From Ophiura sarsii (Eukaryota > Echinodermata > Ophiuroidea > Amphilepidida > Ophiuridae): 64,000 bases of DNA. Shown in pieces: positions 34,835 to 46,194 of the stretch (position 1 is the stretch's first letter; each line of letters starts with the position of its first letter). Made by a program: the position numbers and the translations under genes. Location: assembly GCA_035610835.1 (NCBI GenBank), contig CM069458.1, positions 35,768,718 to 35,832,717 of the forward strand, given 5' to 3'. The notes below the pieces were generated by a model that ran no database searches, was not told the origin of the DNA, and saw nothing but the letters and a program-made list of their open reading frames with translations.

Positions 34835-35033
34835 CTGCGGAGAATAATTGAATGATAACAAAAAGTGTGATTTAATAAACGATATGATACACGATAGTTG
34901 TAATGCACATAGAAAATAGTATCTGATTTCCTTTCATCATCAGTCGTTTATTTATTTACATACGTTTCTTGAATTGTAGCATTTGTCTCTAATTTGATTC
35001 TCACATTTTGATAATGTAATATAAATATATATA

Positions 35034-35100
35034 TTAACACTTTTCATGCGGGAAGGCGTCTGCAGACGACATTCTTCAAAATTCACATAATGTTTTTCCC
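35034..35100 (+). mobile_element. CACGCGGCAGGC family, 5' fragment
   Basis: TTAACACTTTTCATGCGGGA then GGCGTCTGCAGACGACATTC matches the left end of the family. The similarity fades by about 35100 and no right end is present. Confidence 0.6.
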
Positions 35101-35216
35101 GCTAAATTTCGCCCATTTCACCCTGGATATTTGTTTCAACATTTCCATCCCAAAAGGTGTTAGGGTTAAAGGAGGACTAAGGGTAGTACATAGATAAGAG
35201 CAGGAGGAAGAGGGGA

Positions 35217-35240
35217 GGGGGGGGGGGGGGGGGGGGGGGG
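35217..35240. repeat. 24-base poly-G run
   Basis: In intron 1, about 380 bp upstream of the exon 2 acceptor, preceded by purine-rich sequence. Confidence 0.95.
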
Positions 35241-35297
35241 CAGTATGGGAAGAGGTACTTATCTACTACATGTTAAGAATTTGACCAACAATTATAA

Positions 35298-35592
35298 GGC
35301 TATATTAACAAAATGTCTTGTCTCAAAGCTCCCGCGCGTGTTGGTGAACTGTTAGAAAGAAGAAAAAAATCTTCTTTTTTTCAAAAATAAAAAAAAATCC
35401 TTAAGTTTCACAGATTTTTCAGATTTTCATTGATCACATAATTTTAAATACAAACGGTCACTTTAACAACGATTTCAATATTTTATATTTATAATTTTTT
35501 AATTTTTTAAAACCCTTAAAAAAACACCGCATTCCGCATTAGGTTTTGAAAAACTGAAGAGCTTTGAGACAAAAGATTTGTTTAATATAGCC
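35298..35592. mobile_element. GGCTATATTA-family TIR element, intact copy
   Basis: GGCTATATTAACAAAATGTC to GATTTGTTTAATATAGCC, with TTGTCTCAAAGCTCCCGCGC and CGCATTCCGCATTAGG. 295 bp, non-coding. Confidence 0.88.
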
Positions 35593-36049
35593 TAATGAAG
35601 CAGTAGATCAAAATAGAATTCACACTAAAAACCCAAGTTTTGCGATCTAAATAAATATCATTGACAGTCAAGTCGGAGACTGTGTAATTATCCCTGTTTG
35701 AAATATGGTGTCAACTGCAATCCCCATCCATGTCGATTCTACCTATGAGACACAAACTTGGTGTGTCACTAACACAAACATTAGCGCTTTAACCACTTGA
35801 CTGCGGCTTCCATAATATTACGGGTGGATCGAGTTCCTATTCTGTGCGGGTTGATGGCGAATTATTTCATTTCAATCACCTGCACGCCACGTGCCAAAAT
35901 CATAACAGAAATTTGGGTTAGCGCATCATACAATGTATCCTGGGCTGTTTATAGCAGCCGGTTAAAAGTCCCTGCATGTGTACAGTGCACTGAACCAGAC
36001 CTCAGCATGCCACTACACAGTACACAGTCAATGGGCAGTAGTGAACTGG

Positions 36050-36294
36050 TTAACGTTTTTCACGCGGCAGGCGTCTGCAGACGACATTCCAAAAATTTCA
36101 CAAAATGTCAAAATCATTGAATTTCATCACCATATTTGCCATATCGTCATATTTTCCAAAAAATGCATTAAAATAAGTTTAAACATGCTCAGTATTGGTT
36201 CAGTAATTTATGCGATACATTGAAAGTTGGGAAAGGTTTCTGAAAAATCTTTTTTTGTATATGGTAAAACCAATAGCGGCATGGAAAGGATTAA
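36050..36294 (+). mobile_element. TTAA miniature element, CACGCGGCAGGC family, copy 2
   Basis: TTAACGTTTTTCACGCGGC to GGCATGGAAAGGATTAA, with the same body blocks in the same order as the 30514 copy (CTGCAGACGACATTCC, AGTATTGGTTCAGTAAT, GGTTTCTGAAAAATC). 245 bp. Confidence 0.85.
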
Positions 36295-36424
36295 CATTTG
36301 TCATAGGTTTACAATATATGCCACTCAAACTAGCACTTGAATGATATACAATCACAGCAGCGAAGTAATCAAAGTAATAAGTATAAGAAGGCCCCATCTG
36401 GAGGGGACTGCTATAGTTTATAAT

Positions 36425-36641
36425 CAGTTCAAAATTGGCGAGAAATATTCGGTTTTTATATCTCTAAGGGTACATGCATGATTATTGCCACATGCACCCG
36501 GTCTTGGTCGCATGCACGCATCACGCATTATGATGCTTAATGCGCTTGTTGCCTTCGAGCATGCCTGTGGCTTTTAAACGCGCCTGTGACCTTCAGTATT
36601 TAGTAGCTACCGTAAGGAGGCTCGCCAATTTTGAGCTGATG
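36425..36641. mobile_element. TIR element, CAGTTCCAAATTGGCGAG family, copy 2
   Basis: CAGTTCAAAATTGGCGAGAA to CGCCAATTTTGAGCTGAT, with AGAAATATTCGG and GCTACCGTAAGGAGGCT as in copy 1. Confidence 0.75.
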
Positions 36642-36766
36642 AAAATATTTAGTACACCTAATTTGACTTTAGCAACGGATAAACATTTGAATTTGGTGGA
36701 GGAAAAACATATAATTTACTTTTACTCTTCACAATGATAAATAAAATATTCACAGGGGGAATAGGG

Positions 36767-36979
36767 TACTGTAAAAGCTGAAATTTTGGCGGTGGTTTTA
36801 TTTTTCCACGCTTTTTGCGGAAAAATTTGTTCGCAAAATTTATAACACGCGAAAATATTGTTTTTAACATTCATACAGTGCATCCAGAAGTTTGCCCGCG
36901 AAAAAAACAAATCGCGAAATGTCTATGATATCAAAATGCGCGAAAATATCTGTACGCAAAAATATTGGCTTTTACAGTA
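36767..36979. mobile_element. TACTGTAAAAG-family miniature element, GCTGAAATTTT subfamily, copy 7
   Basis: TACTGTAAAAGCTGAAATTT to ATTGGCTTTTACAGTA, with ACAGTGCATCCAGAAG inside. 213 bp. Confidence 0.85.
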
Positions 36980-37063
36980 TACTATCTCCATGGAATAGAA
37001 TTAAAAATGTGAACGACAAAAACAAAACACACATGGAATTGAAGATGTTGTATGATAAGTAAC

Positions 37064-37185
37064 TTAATATTTCTCATGGTGATTCGAAATATTGTGATGA
37101 AATTCAATAATTTTGACATTTTTGAAACATTTTGTGAAATTTTAGGACTGTCGTCTGCAGATGACTGCCGTGTGGAAAGCGTTAA
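37064..37185 (-). mobile_element. TTAA miniature element, CACGCGGCAGGC family, shortened copy 3
   Basis: In minus orientation it reads TTAACGCTTTCCACACGGC, then CTGCAGACGACAGTCC and TTTCACAAAATG. Only about half the body remains before a TTAA at 37064, so it is internally deleted or truncated. Confidence 0.7.
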
Positions 37186-37479
37186 GTGTTCTTATTTGCT
37201 ACAGGCTAATCGCAACACAAACAATGCCTACACTCGGAAGCATTTGTATTCGGAGTATTTGTACTCGGAAGCATATGCTTGATGTGACTCTACTCATCTT
37301 TATATATTTGTTATGCCCTGTAATTAACTAGTATAAGTCTTTTTATGTTATTTTGGTTGTTAGGCAGAAAAGCACAGCACCATGAGTGGCGCTTGCGGCG
37401 GATACCGGCGCTTTACAAATTACCATTATTATTAATATTATATTTACACTGAACTTGTTATAAGGTGATGAGTGAAATG

Positions 37480-38145
37480 TACAGGGTGAGTCAGAAAGAA
37501 CGGGCACTTTTTTGGCGAATGCGCCACAGAAATATTAGGCCTGCATATTCAAAACTAAATATAGAGTTACAAAGAACACATATTTGGCTTTCATTAATAA
37601 AAACAATTTTTGAATTCAAACATTGCGTCATAAAGTTGCAACCATTTGAGTAGAACCCGGTATTTTAAAGCCAATCCACGGAATGGTAATAACACATAGT
37701 ATTATTGGTTGCCTGATTCAGAAATGCTGTTCAATGAAACTAGTGAAAAAACAGAAAAGGCACATGAATATTGGACACGATATCTTAAAATGACGGGAAA
37801 TAAATAGATCTGTGTAGTTATGAGTAATAAAAAGCCTGAAATTAAGAAGGAAAAGTAAAAGGAGGCATATCTACTGATTCAGGAGGTAAACCCCATTAGA
37901 ATACTTTTAGGAATGGCTTGATAATTTGCCCATTCCGTGGATTTACTTCAGATTTTTGGGGCTTTACTCAAATAAGTGTAACATGATAACGAAATGGTTG
38001 ATTTTTAAAATTCTTCTTTCGAATGAAAGCCAAATTGTAGGTCTTGAACATGTTGAAAGCGCTCCATTGATTTTGAATTTGTATGTATACATCTTTTGTG
38101 ACGCTTTTGTGAAAAATGTGCCCGTTCTTTCTGACTCACCCTGTA
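37480..38145. mobile_element. TACAGGGTGAGTC TIR element, 666 bp
   Basis: TACAGGGTGAGTCAGAAAGA continues through ACGGGCAC, and the exact inverse ends at 38145: 28 bp of perfect inverted repeat. The TACAGGG tip resembles Tc1/mariner-like ends. No transposase frame is evident. A related tip, TACAGGGTGTCC, stands alone at 34017. Confidence 0.88.
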
Positions 38146-38337
38146 TAGAGAATTCAAATGAAGGCCAAAAATTAATATTCAATATTACTGGTATATAATA
38201 ATCTTTCTGTTTAAAGGTACTTTTTATGTTATAATGCATATCTTTCCAGAATCCTCGCTGCCAAAAAGATTTTGACACCTTACAACACAGAAAGCTTAAA
38301 TGAGAGAACTAGTCATACACACTAATAATCATTAAGG

Positions 38338-38651
38338 TAAGGCTGTGAATGCACGGGTAGTTTCGTACCCGGGTACCCGACCCGTTTTTCGGGCGGGTAC
38401 CCGAAAAAAGACACTTTTTTAATTTTTTTATTTTTTTTTTAAATTTAATTTTTAAGTACAAATTTGTCCCCAAAATGACACATAATGGGGTCAATAGAGG
38501 TCATTTGGGGACAAATTTGTACTAAAAAAAAAAATTATATATATATATATATTTTTTTTTACATTTCGGGTATTCGGGTACCCAATTTGGTACCCGGGTA
38601 CCTGGAATAGCGGGCTGGTACCCGGGTTCCCGGGTATAAGTCACAGCCTTA
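38338..38651. mobile_element. TAAGGCTGTGA TIR element with GGGTACCCG clusters
   Basis: Perfect 11-bp ends TAAGGCTGTGA/TCACAGCCTTA. Both arms contain repeated ACCCGGGTACC words, and the centre is A/T-rich with a (TA)n run. The arms can fold into a long G+C-rich stem. Confidence 0.85.
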
Positions 38652-39366
38652 ATAATCATATAAGAATCTATTTTATAAATAAAAGTATTATATCATAGGT
38701 CAAGTCAACTCTAACCATATGGAAAATAGCATTCTGATTCGACTCAAAGTACAGCACTAATAGATGCTTCAAATTAAAATTCAGAATTGAATAAAAAAAT
38801 GGCATAATTGCTGCTATAGACGAGTGTATAAGCATGCTTACAATCGGTTATTTATTAATCAATGAATAGCCTACATGTGCCACATGGAAGGCCAATTACA
38901 ATTTCAATGACTGTATCTTTCAATATTCTAATATAATAAAGACTCGGTCCTTCCGTCGATCAAATTTTAATTACCGTATGTGTATAATATACTATCATAA
39001 AAAGCAATCATTTTTTGTGACATATATTACAAAATTTGCGACAATTTCATTGAGATTATTTGCTTTCATCTATCAGATATCTTTTACAAATGAGAATTTT
39101 AAATGTATACGATTTAATCACTTTGTGCCTTGTATTTCCACTTGAATATAATATTTACAAAAAACACCGGGGTTAGTACATTAGGGTTGGGGGTGTCAGG
39201 TGTAGTGTATAGTGCGTGAAATTGATATATTTATATTTTATTCCTTTTTATGATAAGAATTTTGCCAAATATCAGCATTATTCTTAAATGGGAAATAGAA
39301 ATAGCTCTTTTGTGAGAGAAAATAGTTTATCCGTTGAAAAATAATCACATAAGACTGCTTATTTCA

Positions 39367-39850
39367 CAGTTGGTTTCAGTAAACATTGTCTTTGGGTACG
39401 CATGATTGTTCCAAAAATTGGAGAAAAGGGGGGTTTTCCGTACCATGTCCGCGATTTCCCAAAATTTGAGGTGTTGTTTTGAAGCTATGTCCGTGATTTC
39501 AAAAAAAAAAATAGGTCTTTTGGAAGCTATGTCAACGATTTCGAAAATTTAGGGGCGTCTTTTGGAGAGGCCATGTCCGCGAAGAAGAACCAAATTTAGA
39601 TTGAGTATTGTGTCATATCAAATTGTACCAGGAATAGGAAAAAGGGATATTTTGAACCAGATGTGTCCTCGTTTTTGCGCAAAAAGAGGGACTATTTAGA
39701 AAGTGTCCTTGAAATGGTGAAAAGAGGGGGGTTAGTTTCAGACAAATTGTCCGCGTTTTGGTGCGAAAAAGGATGTAAAATAGGGGGTATTTCGAGATCC
39801 TGGAACGATCATGTGTTACCCCCCTCTGAATACAAAGAGAGAACGCCGGG
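39367..39850. mobile_element. GTCCGCGA-rich family, full-length copy
   Basis: It runs from about CAGTAAACATTGTCTTTGGG to GAGAGAACGCCGGGGC. Internal inverted matches GGGTACGCATGATTGTTCC / GGAACGATCATGTGTTACCC suggest imperfect TIRs about 30 bp inside the ends. About 480 bp, no protein. Confidence 0.7.
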
Positions 39851-39921
39851 GCTTATACATGAATGAATAATAGGTCATGAATGAATAATAGTGTTGGCAC
39901 ATTTTCTAGGAAAGCACAGGA

Positions 39922-40072
39922 TTAGGCGACGAAAAACCACCCTGTTCTACAGACCGCACAGACAATGTTTTGAAAATTCTGGGAAAAACAACAACAAAAA
40001 AGCCAGACAGGCAGACTTTACCCGAGGTCAGTTTGCCCGTAGAACAGGGTTGGTTGTTGTTTTTCGCCTTAA
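39922..40072. mobile_element. GGCGACGAAAAACCCTGTTTTAC family, short copy 4
   Basis: TTAGGCGACGAAAAACCACC and, inverted, TTAAGGCGAAAAACAACAAC, then CCCTGTTCTAC in both arms. Only 151 bp, so mostly terminal repeats. Its last four bases are the first TTAA of the next element. Confidence 0.78.
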
Positions 40073-40291
40073 CCCTTTCCACGCGGCAGGCAGCTGCAGC
40101 TGCAGCCGACATTCCAAAATGTCACAAAATGTTTCAATATTTGGAATCACCATGAGAAATGCATTAAAATAAGTACAAACATGACTAGTATTGGTTCAGT
40201 AATCCTTCAGATAGACCTTGACATTTGAGAAAGGTTTCTGACAAATCTGTTTTGTATTTGGTAAAACAAACAGCCGTGTGGAAAGTGTTAA
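40069..40291 (+). mobile_element. TTAA miniature element, CACGCGGCAGGC family, copy 4
   Basis: TTAACCCTTTCCACGCGGC and GCCGTGTGGAAAGTGTTAA are the best-preserved inverted ends of the family. A small GCAGCT triplication (GCAGCTGCAGCTGCAG) replaces the usual GTCTGCAGACG. The left TTAA is shared with the end of the neighbouring element at 39922-40072. Confidence 0.85.
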
Positions 40292-41596
40292 GTAAATTTA
40301 ACCTAAATATGTTACATCTTTTCTAAATTTTAAGCGAACAAAATCATTATAATCTTGAAAGAAGAATAGGGATGAACTTTTCCCTGAAAAGTACACATGA
40401 TTGAGCGATATTGGAACTGAACTTTTATAATGTCATTTAAGTGTTTACAATTTGTACAAATAAATTACAGGCAGCGTTATTCCTAATTGAAGAATAGGGA
40501 AGGCTGGTTTGTGAATCAGTCAGCATGCATTCATGAAATTCAACATGAAAACGTAATTTTTTGTTTTTAATTAGAAAAAATATATTCAAATACTTCATAT
40601 ATGTGTGGTGGCATGGGAAAACCCTTCACATGGTCATTTTCTAACAACTTGTTTTTTTTATTTGGCAGAGAGCTTCATACTCTACTGAGTATAGGACTGT
40701 TTAAATTTTTCAGAAATTTCATCTAGAACTACAGTTACAGCATTTTAAAGTTGGCAAGTGTAAACGCAATACTAAAAATTGAAATAGGCAATTCAAAGGT
40801 GTACACATAATCTTTTAAATGCTCTAATAATAATAAAACTACATTGTTATATCACACAGAATAGCTTGTCATATGAAAAGGACTTTTGATATGAACCTAG
40901 TTTTTTGCGATATTATCAACAATTGTAAGTTCTTCACTTTCAAAATCTTTACAATGCATTGTCGGAATTCACAAGTGGTTACCATGATAACAATGTCAAT
41001 TTACGTAAACATAGCATTTTACACATAAAATTTGATAAACAAGGTTCAGAAAAGTACTAAAATAAACTTAACATCTGGAATTTTGCAAAAAAAACTCCTG
41101 GAGACTAAAGTTCAAGGTATAATCTCTATCTTGGGATCAAAGTTGGAAAATTGACCTGGAACTCTTTTGTTAGGAATATTTTGGTATGACCCAGATATCT
41201 CAATATTAACACTAGCGACTTCCGACGGGTTTTCCCATACCACCACACATATATGGGGAAAAAAGGGTTGGCATGTTTTCTGAAAAAGTACATGATTGTG
41301 TTATCTAACTTACAAAATTAAGTCATTTTTGTTCAAAATGAAGAAAAAAACCCACCAAAAATAGTTATTATTCGTGAATTCATGAAGTACATAATATGAT
41401 TAGCAATGTTGAAACTGAACTTGAAAAAAGTCCATTTTTATGTTACAATTTGTACTAATTGAAGTCTACATTATTTATACACTAGCGGCGTACCCTCGCT
41501 ACGCTCGGGCACTCGCTACGCTCGGGCACTCGCTAGCTGAGTATTATTATCTAAATTAGAAACCTTCATGATTTGTAGCAAAATGGGCATAGATAA

Positions 41597-42045
41597 TGAG
41601 TTCAAAATTGTAGATCCCTGAATTATTATTTTTTTCATTTGAAATAGAACTTTGTTCACAGAAATTGAGTTTTGTGATAACTTTGAATCTCGGACCCAAT
41701 TTCAATACCCCATTTAGGAGGGAAACCATGTTATAGTTACCCCATTTGTTGGAAGTGGCTCTTCTTTTCTAACTTTCATTTCATTCAGCCAGCATGCTAT
41801 AGGCTTTTTAAGCCTGGCCCGAGCATTTTCATTTTTCTTGAGCCTGGACCCTTCAGGACCAAAGCGTGAGTTCATAATTATAGAACCCTGTTTTTTTTTA
41901 AAAATTTGAAATAGACTTTGTTCACAGAAACCTGAGTTTTGTGCTATCTTTGAATCTCGGACCCAATTTTAATACCCTATTTAGGGGGGAGGGGGTGGGT
42001 GGGGTGTAGGGGGTGGGGGGGGGGGGCAATGTTATAGTTACCCCG
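41597..42045. repeat. Diverged direct repeat, about 270-bp period
   Basis: Two copies (about 41597-41744 and 41869-42044) share TTGTTCACAGAAA, TTTGAATCTCGGACCCAATT and ATGTTATAGTTACCCC. The preceding CTCGCTACGCTCGGGCACTC is a short tandem repeat at about 41496-41536. Confidence 0.75.
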
Positions 42046-43205
42046 TACACCCAAAAAATGTTGTACCTACCCCCAGATACCCCATAGAGTGTATACATGG
42101 TATAGAAGATATGGTTAGTCGTCAACATGATCAAAGCGTATGCTATTGTGAAATAGCAAGAGCAAAATACTCCAGGTGCCCTTAATCCTAATATCGGTGC
42201 AACGGCGCCCTTAAACATCCAGGGATCATATTAAAGCATACCCAGAAACGCTATCTATCATAATAGGTATCCCATAATAAGACATGAAATAACCACTCAG
42301 GTAGGTGTCTTTTATCAGGTAGGCCATACCCCATACATCCTTAAAATGCAGTTATCACAGGTGTCCTTAATATTCCATACCCCATACTCCAGGTACCCAG
42401 GGTACCCTTAATAATCAAGGCAGGCCTACCCCATGTGTTCATACAAACGTGTAGGCCTAGATTTCACAACCCCCTTCGCGGACGACACATCCCCTAAAAG
42501 TTGCCTCATAGAACACGTGTATAAATTTAGGTCCGCGACGTGCCGCCACTGGTGTTATTTAATGGGGTCTTAAGTTTTATAGTGGGTCTTTCATAGTTGG
42601 CGGGAGGCGGGGTGTCACCATGATCACTTTGTATACCCAGTTCAGTGTTACTGTTAGCCACCAGGTTTTTAATTTTTTTTTCGGCCTATTGATATTAATT
42701 TATTAAACTGTATTTCTATCATGCATCGTTTGCTCTAACAGTTCCTTTATTTAACAGGTCCTTGTTTAATTATAGGCCTATCCCCCATGTTTAATTATAG
42801 GCCTATCCCCTATGTATAATAAGATATCACATATCTGGCCTATATGATGTTTTTATATAGCGCGCCTGCCCCCGTTGTGACCCGCTTTGTGGATGGGTCC
42901 GCGATTGGATCAAGGCACTGTCATATAACGCATTTTCCTTGTCACTATTTCACATGTTATCCTCGATGTAGGCCTACGGTTTGCGCCTCAAATACGGTTT
43001 GCGCCGGCCTTGCTCCCAGTTCCTTCAAAGGGGTTCCTGTATGCCTGGCTATATGATTTACTTGTTGTTGTTGTCTCATCATGCCGTTTCCTTGTACTAA
43101 AGGGTTTGCACTACGGAGCAACGAATGATTGCCGCCTTTACTCTACCAAATAACAAACTACGTTTTGCGCCACTATCACTACGTGTGCGCCATTACGCGG
43201 TGCTC

Positions 43206-43386
43206 CGGTAATCTCCCGATAACGCGTGCGACGGTAATCTCCCGATTACGCGTGCGACGGTAATCTCCCGATTACGCGTGCGCCGGTAATCTCCCGATTA
43301 TGTGTGCGCCGGTAATCACCCGATTACGTGTGCGCCGGCAATCGCCCGATTACGCGTGCGCCGGCGGTCGCCCGATTACGCCTGCG
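43206..43386. repeat. 26-bp tandem array, seven copies
   Basis: The unit is about CGGTAATCTCCCGATTACGC plus GTGCGA. Within it GTAATC and GATTAC are exact inverses around TCCC. Drift toward CGGCAATCGCCC in later copies breaks the stem without compensation, so a selected RNA or DNA hairpin is not supported. Confidence 0.92.
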
Positions 43387-44512
43387 GTGCGTCGGCCATC
43401 GCCATGGCGTGTCCAGCGTATACGCGGCGCGTAGCAATAAAATAGCAACGGGCTAAAAAACCTTGATTTTCACGAAATCTAACCCAAATTTTAAAAATCA
43501 AACATAAACTGGTTCGTCGTGGGACCCATACGCACTCGCATAGAAAGTTTGAAGTCAATCGAAGGTGCGGAAAGGGGAGAACATCTCCGTACAAGAATGG
43601 GCAACTCCGTATTATATATAAGATGTAAAATAGAGATGGCTGTTTTGTGTAAAAGTGCATTTGGTTATAGTTGTACTGTGGAAAATCCAACATTTAATGT
43701 AATTTTCACTTAATTGAGGGGGCGGGGGATTAATCAAACAGATAATTATTATTCTTGAATGAAAACAACAACTGAGCGTGATGTTTTCTGACAAAGTACA
43801 TTTAAAAATGTGTATTTTTTGTTCAATTTGTAAAAAATAACCAAAACAAAGTCTACATTATTCTTAAACAGAGGAATGGGGTAGCATTTCCTAAACAAAA
43901 GTGCATCTGATTATTAGCAAAATTGTTCATCCATCATTAGCAAATAGTTTTTCTACACCATATGTTGAAAATAAACACAAAATGCTGTGATATACATCTT
44001 CACAAGAAATCATAGTCATATTACTGTCCTAATGTGTAAATTAATATGCCTGTATCCATCGCCCACATTTGAAGCCAGCCGAGGCAAAAAAAATAATATG
44101 GTTTTGTTAATACTTTCAAGCGTAATAGGAAAATTAGGAGTTTAGGGGAATCAATTTGTTTTATTTGACAACAAGTCAGATAAGCAACAACAAAAAATGG
44201 ATAGTTTCCGACAAAATTAATGAAAGAAAAACAATTGGAAAAAGAAAACCTGAAATATATAGGTGGGAATTCTTTTTTTGTACAATAAAAATAAACGCTT
44301 GGATTTTACTACATGTTGGTTTATGTTGGAAGGGCATGATAGTTCTTTAGGCCTGATAGCAGATGGCCATACAATTTCACTGTATCCTCTAGCGTACAGT
44401 GTGTCCTGATAAAACGAGTCTGTTTGAAATTGTGGTATTTCAAGCTATTTAAACAATAGTGCTTTGCAAATAATTGAAAATTGCTTATTATGTTCATGCT
44501 GCATGAATCCGG

Positions 44513-44552
44513 GTGGGGGAGGGGAGGGGAGGGGGAGGGGAGGGGAGGAAGG
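44513..44552. repeat. GGGGA minisatellite
   Basis: About 40 bases of imperfect GGGGAG/GGGGA units, followed within 400 bases by poly-C runs at 44711-44729 and 44948-44967. Confidence 0.9.
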
Positions 44553-45621
44553 GGGAAGTACTCACATATGAATATATGTATGTGCCACTCTCTTGCAAAC
44601 GATTCTCTAAACATGGGTCCCAAATCTCAAAAAAACAACCAACCAAATCAGCCACTAACAGTGACTCAGGATTTCAAACCTCCACACCCCCATCAAAAAA
44701 TAATTGAGTGCCCCCCCCCCCCCCCCCCCGCATGAATCAAAGAAAGACACACAGCTCTGAACATAGGCGAGCAAGAATAATTGTGATTGGTACTTGGGTA
44801 TGATCATCCAATTGTGTGTGTTTGAAATTGATGATTACAACTTTTTCAGCAATTTTCAAAAGCAAATAGAAACCAAATTAAAATATTTTAACACTTTTTG
44901 ACTGTAGGAATGATCTTGCAAATGGTCGGGCATGTGGTTTTGTTTGGCCCCCCCCCCCCCCCCCCCCAAAAAAAAAAATTGTGAAATTGGGGCTTCACCA
45001 AAAAATCAACAATTTCCAAACATTCTCTCAAAAAATAAATGTTGTTTTTCGTCGCCTATGCAATGCAAACCTATCCTCTGGTACAACTCTTTGACTGTAA
45101 TAATGGTCTTGCAAATCATATGTGGAGGGCCAAAGCAACATAATTTCAATTTTCCTAAGCATGTGCTTACAAACACATACAATTTAAAATCATGACAAAT
45201 ATTGAATAAGAAATCTGTAAACATATTAAATGTGCAAAGATAGCACTACCAAAACCCTATTGTATATTTCACGGACATAAATTATGCTAATGAGCTCATT
45301 AAATGACGTCACTCACATCATCGGGTTTTGCCGATGATTGAAATCCGTTGATTGAAATTCTAGGTCGAAGAAAATGATGTTCTTATTTGTTGTCTGTGAG
45401 CTTTTCTGATTTTTTTCCCGTATTGGAGTATTTTTTTATTGAAAATAGACAGTTCAAATTAAACGTTGGTTCCAAGTTCAAGTAACAGCACATGTATTAA
45501 AGGCGACAGCAAAGGCAATATGCAAGCAACATTTGAGAAAAAACGATGCCCGACTTTGCAAGAAAGTGTACGGGGAAGTGTACGGGTGAACATGACAAAC
45601 CAAAACAGCCTAGTAATAATC

Positions 45622-45695
45622 ACCTCCGTGGCGCAATTGGTTAGCGCGTTCGGCTGCTAACCGAAAGGTTGGTGGTTCGAGTCCAGCCGGGGGCG
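45622..45695 (+). tRNA. tRNA-like gene: tRNA-Asn body with Ser anticodon GCT
   Basis: A 74-nt cloverleaf: acceptor arm 45622-45628 with 45688-45694, TG at 8-9, D-arm GCGC/GCGC, anticodon stem TTCGG/CCGAA around loop CTGCTAA (anticodon 45656-45658), 5-nt variable loop AGGTT, T-arm with loop TTCGAGT, discriminator G. From D-arm to variable loop it reads like animal tRNA-Asn(GTT), not tRNA-Ser, which has a long variable arm. The middle anticodon base is C instead of T. One mismatch in the acceptor (position 1) and one in the T-stem suggest decay. A T-run terminator (ACTTTTTGC) lies 7 nt downstream. It could be a transcribed chimeric tRNA or a pseudogene. It sits in intron 1, antisense to the gene. 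Confidence 0.7.
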
Positions 45696-45933
45696 TTGTT
45701 ACTTTTTGCATTTAATGCAGATCGACAAATCACAGTAAAAATATAATATTGACAAAATCACAGACCACTTAAACAAAAATCGCATCTGCGCATGCTCCTG
45801 TCGCGATCGAAATCTACCACGCAAGCAATGAGAGAGTTTTCATAGTGGATAGCTGATATACATATATTTTTTTACTGAACACACTATACAGCTAGGACTC
45901 ATAGAGCTATAATATATCAATGCTATAGTATCA

Positions 45934-46194
45934 TTAACCCTAACTCGAGATCACCTCATGGCAACAGATTTCTTTTCCGACCCCCAAAATTCCCTAGAAA
46001 GGTCACCCCGAACCCCCCCCCCCCTCCACCGGATTTGAACCAAGGACCTCCAGTACCAGGGCCTAGATCCTAGCCACTACACCACATCTGTCAGTCGACA
46101 CTCTCGGCGAGTATATTCGCCTCGTTATATAGCCTGGGTCCGTTTTGTAGCCAAAAAACCTGCACACCATGTGGTGTAGTAGAGTTAGGGTTAT
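45934..46194 (-). mobile_element. TTAA-flanked element with tRNA-like module, family C
   Basis: The ends TTAACCCTAACTC and, inverted, TATAACCCTAACTC form terminal inverted repeats with further scattered matches (CC.CATGG). On minus, a tRNA-like block reads TGTGGTGTAGTGGCTAGGAT (A-box), then CTTGGTTCAAATCCGG (B-box) and a G-run. It has a different tRNA-like core from families A and D but the same CCCTAAC end. It starts about 240 bp past the tRNA gene. Confidence 0.75.

Noticed and set aside
41496..41536. CTACGCTCGGGCACTCG repeat as a gene terminus or regulatory site
   Set aside because: A short tandem word common as repeat tails in invertebrate genomes. No independent evidence of function.
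43206..43386. CRISPR-like array
   Set aside because: Repeats are contiguous with no unique spacers, in a eukaryotic intron. It is a minisatellite.
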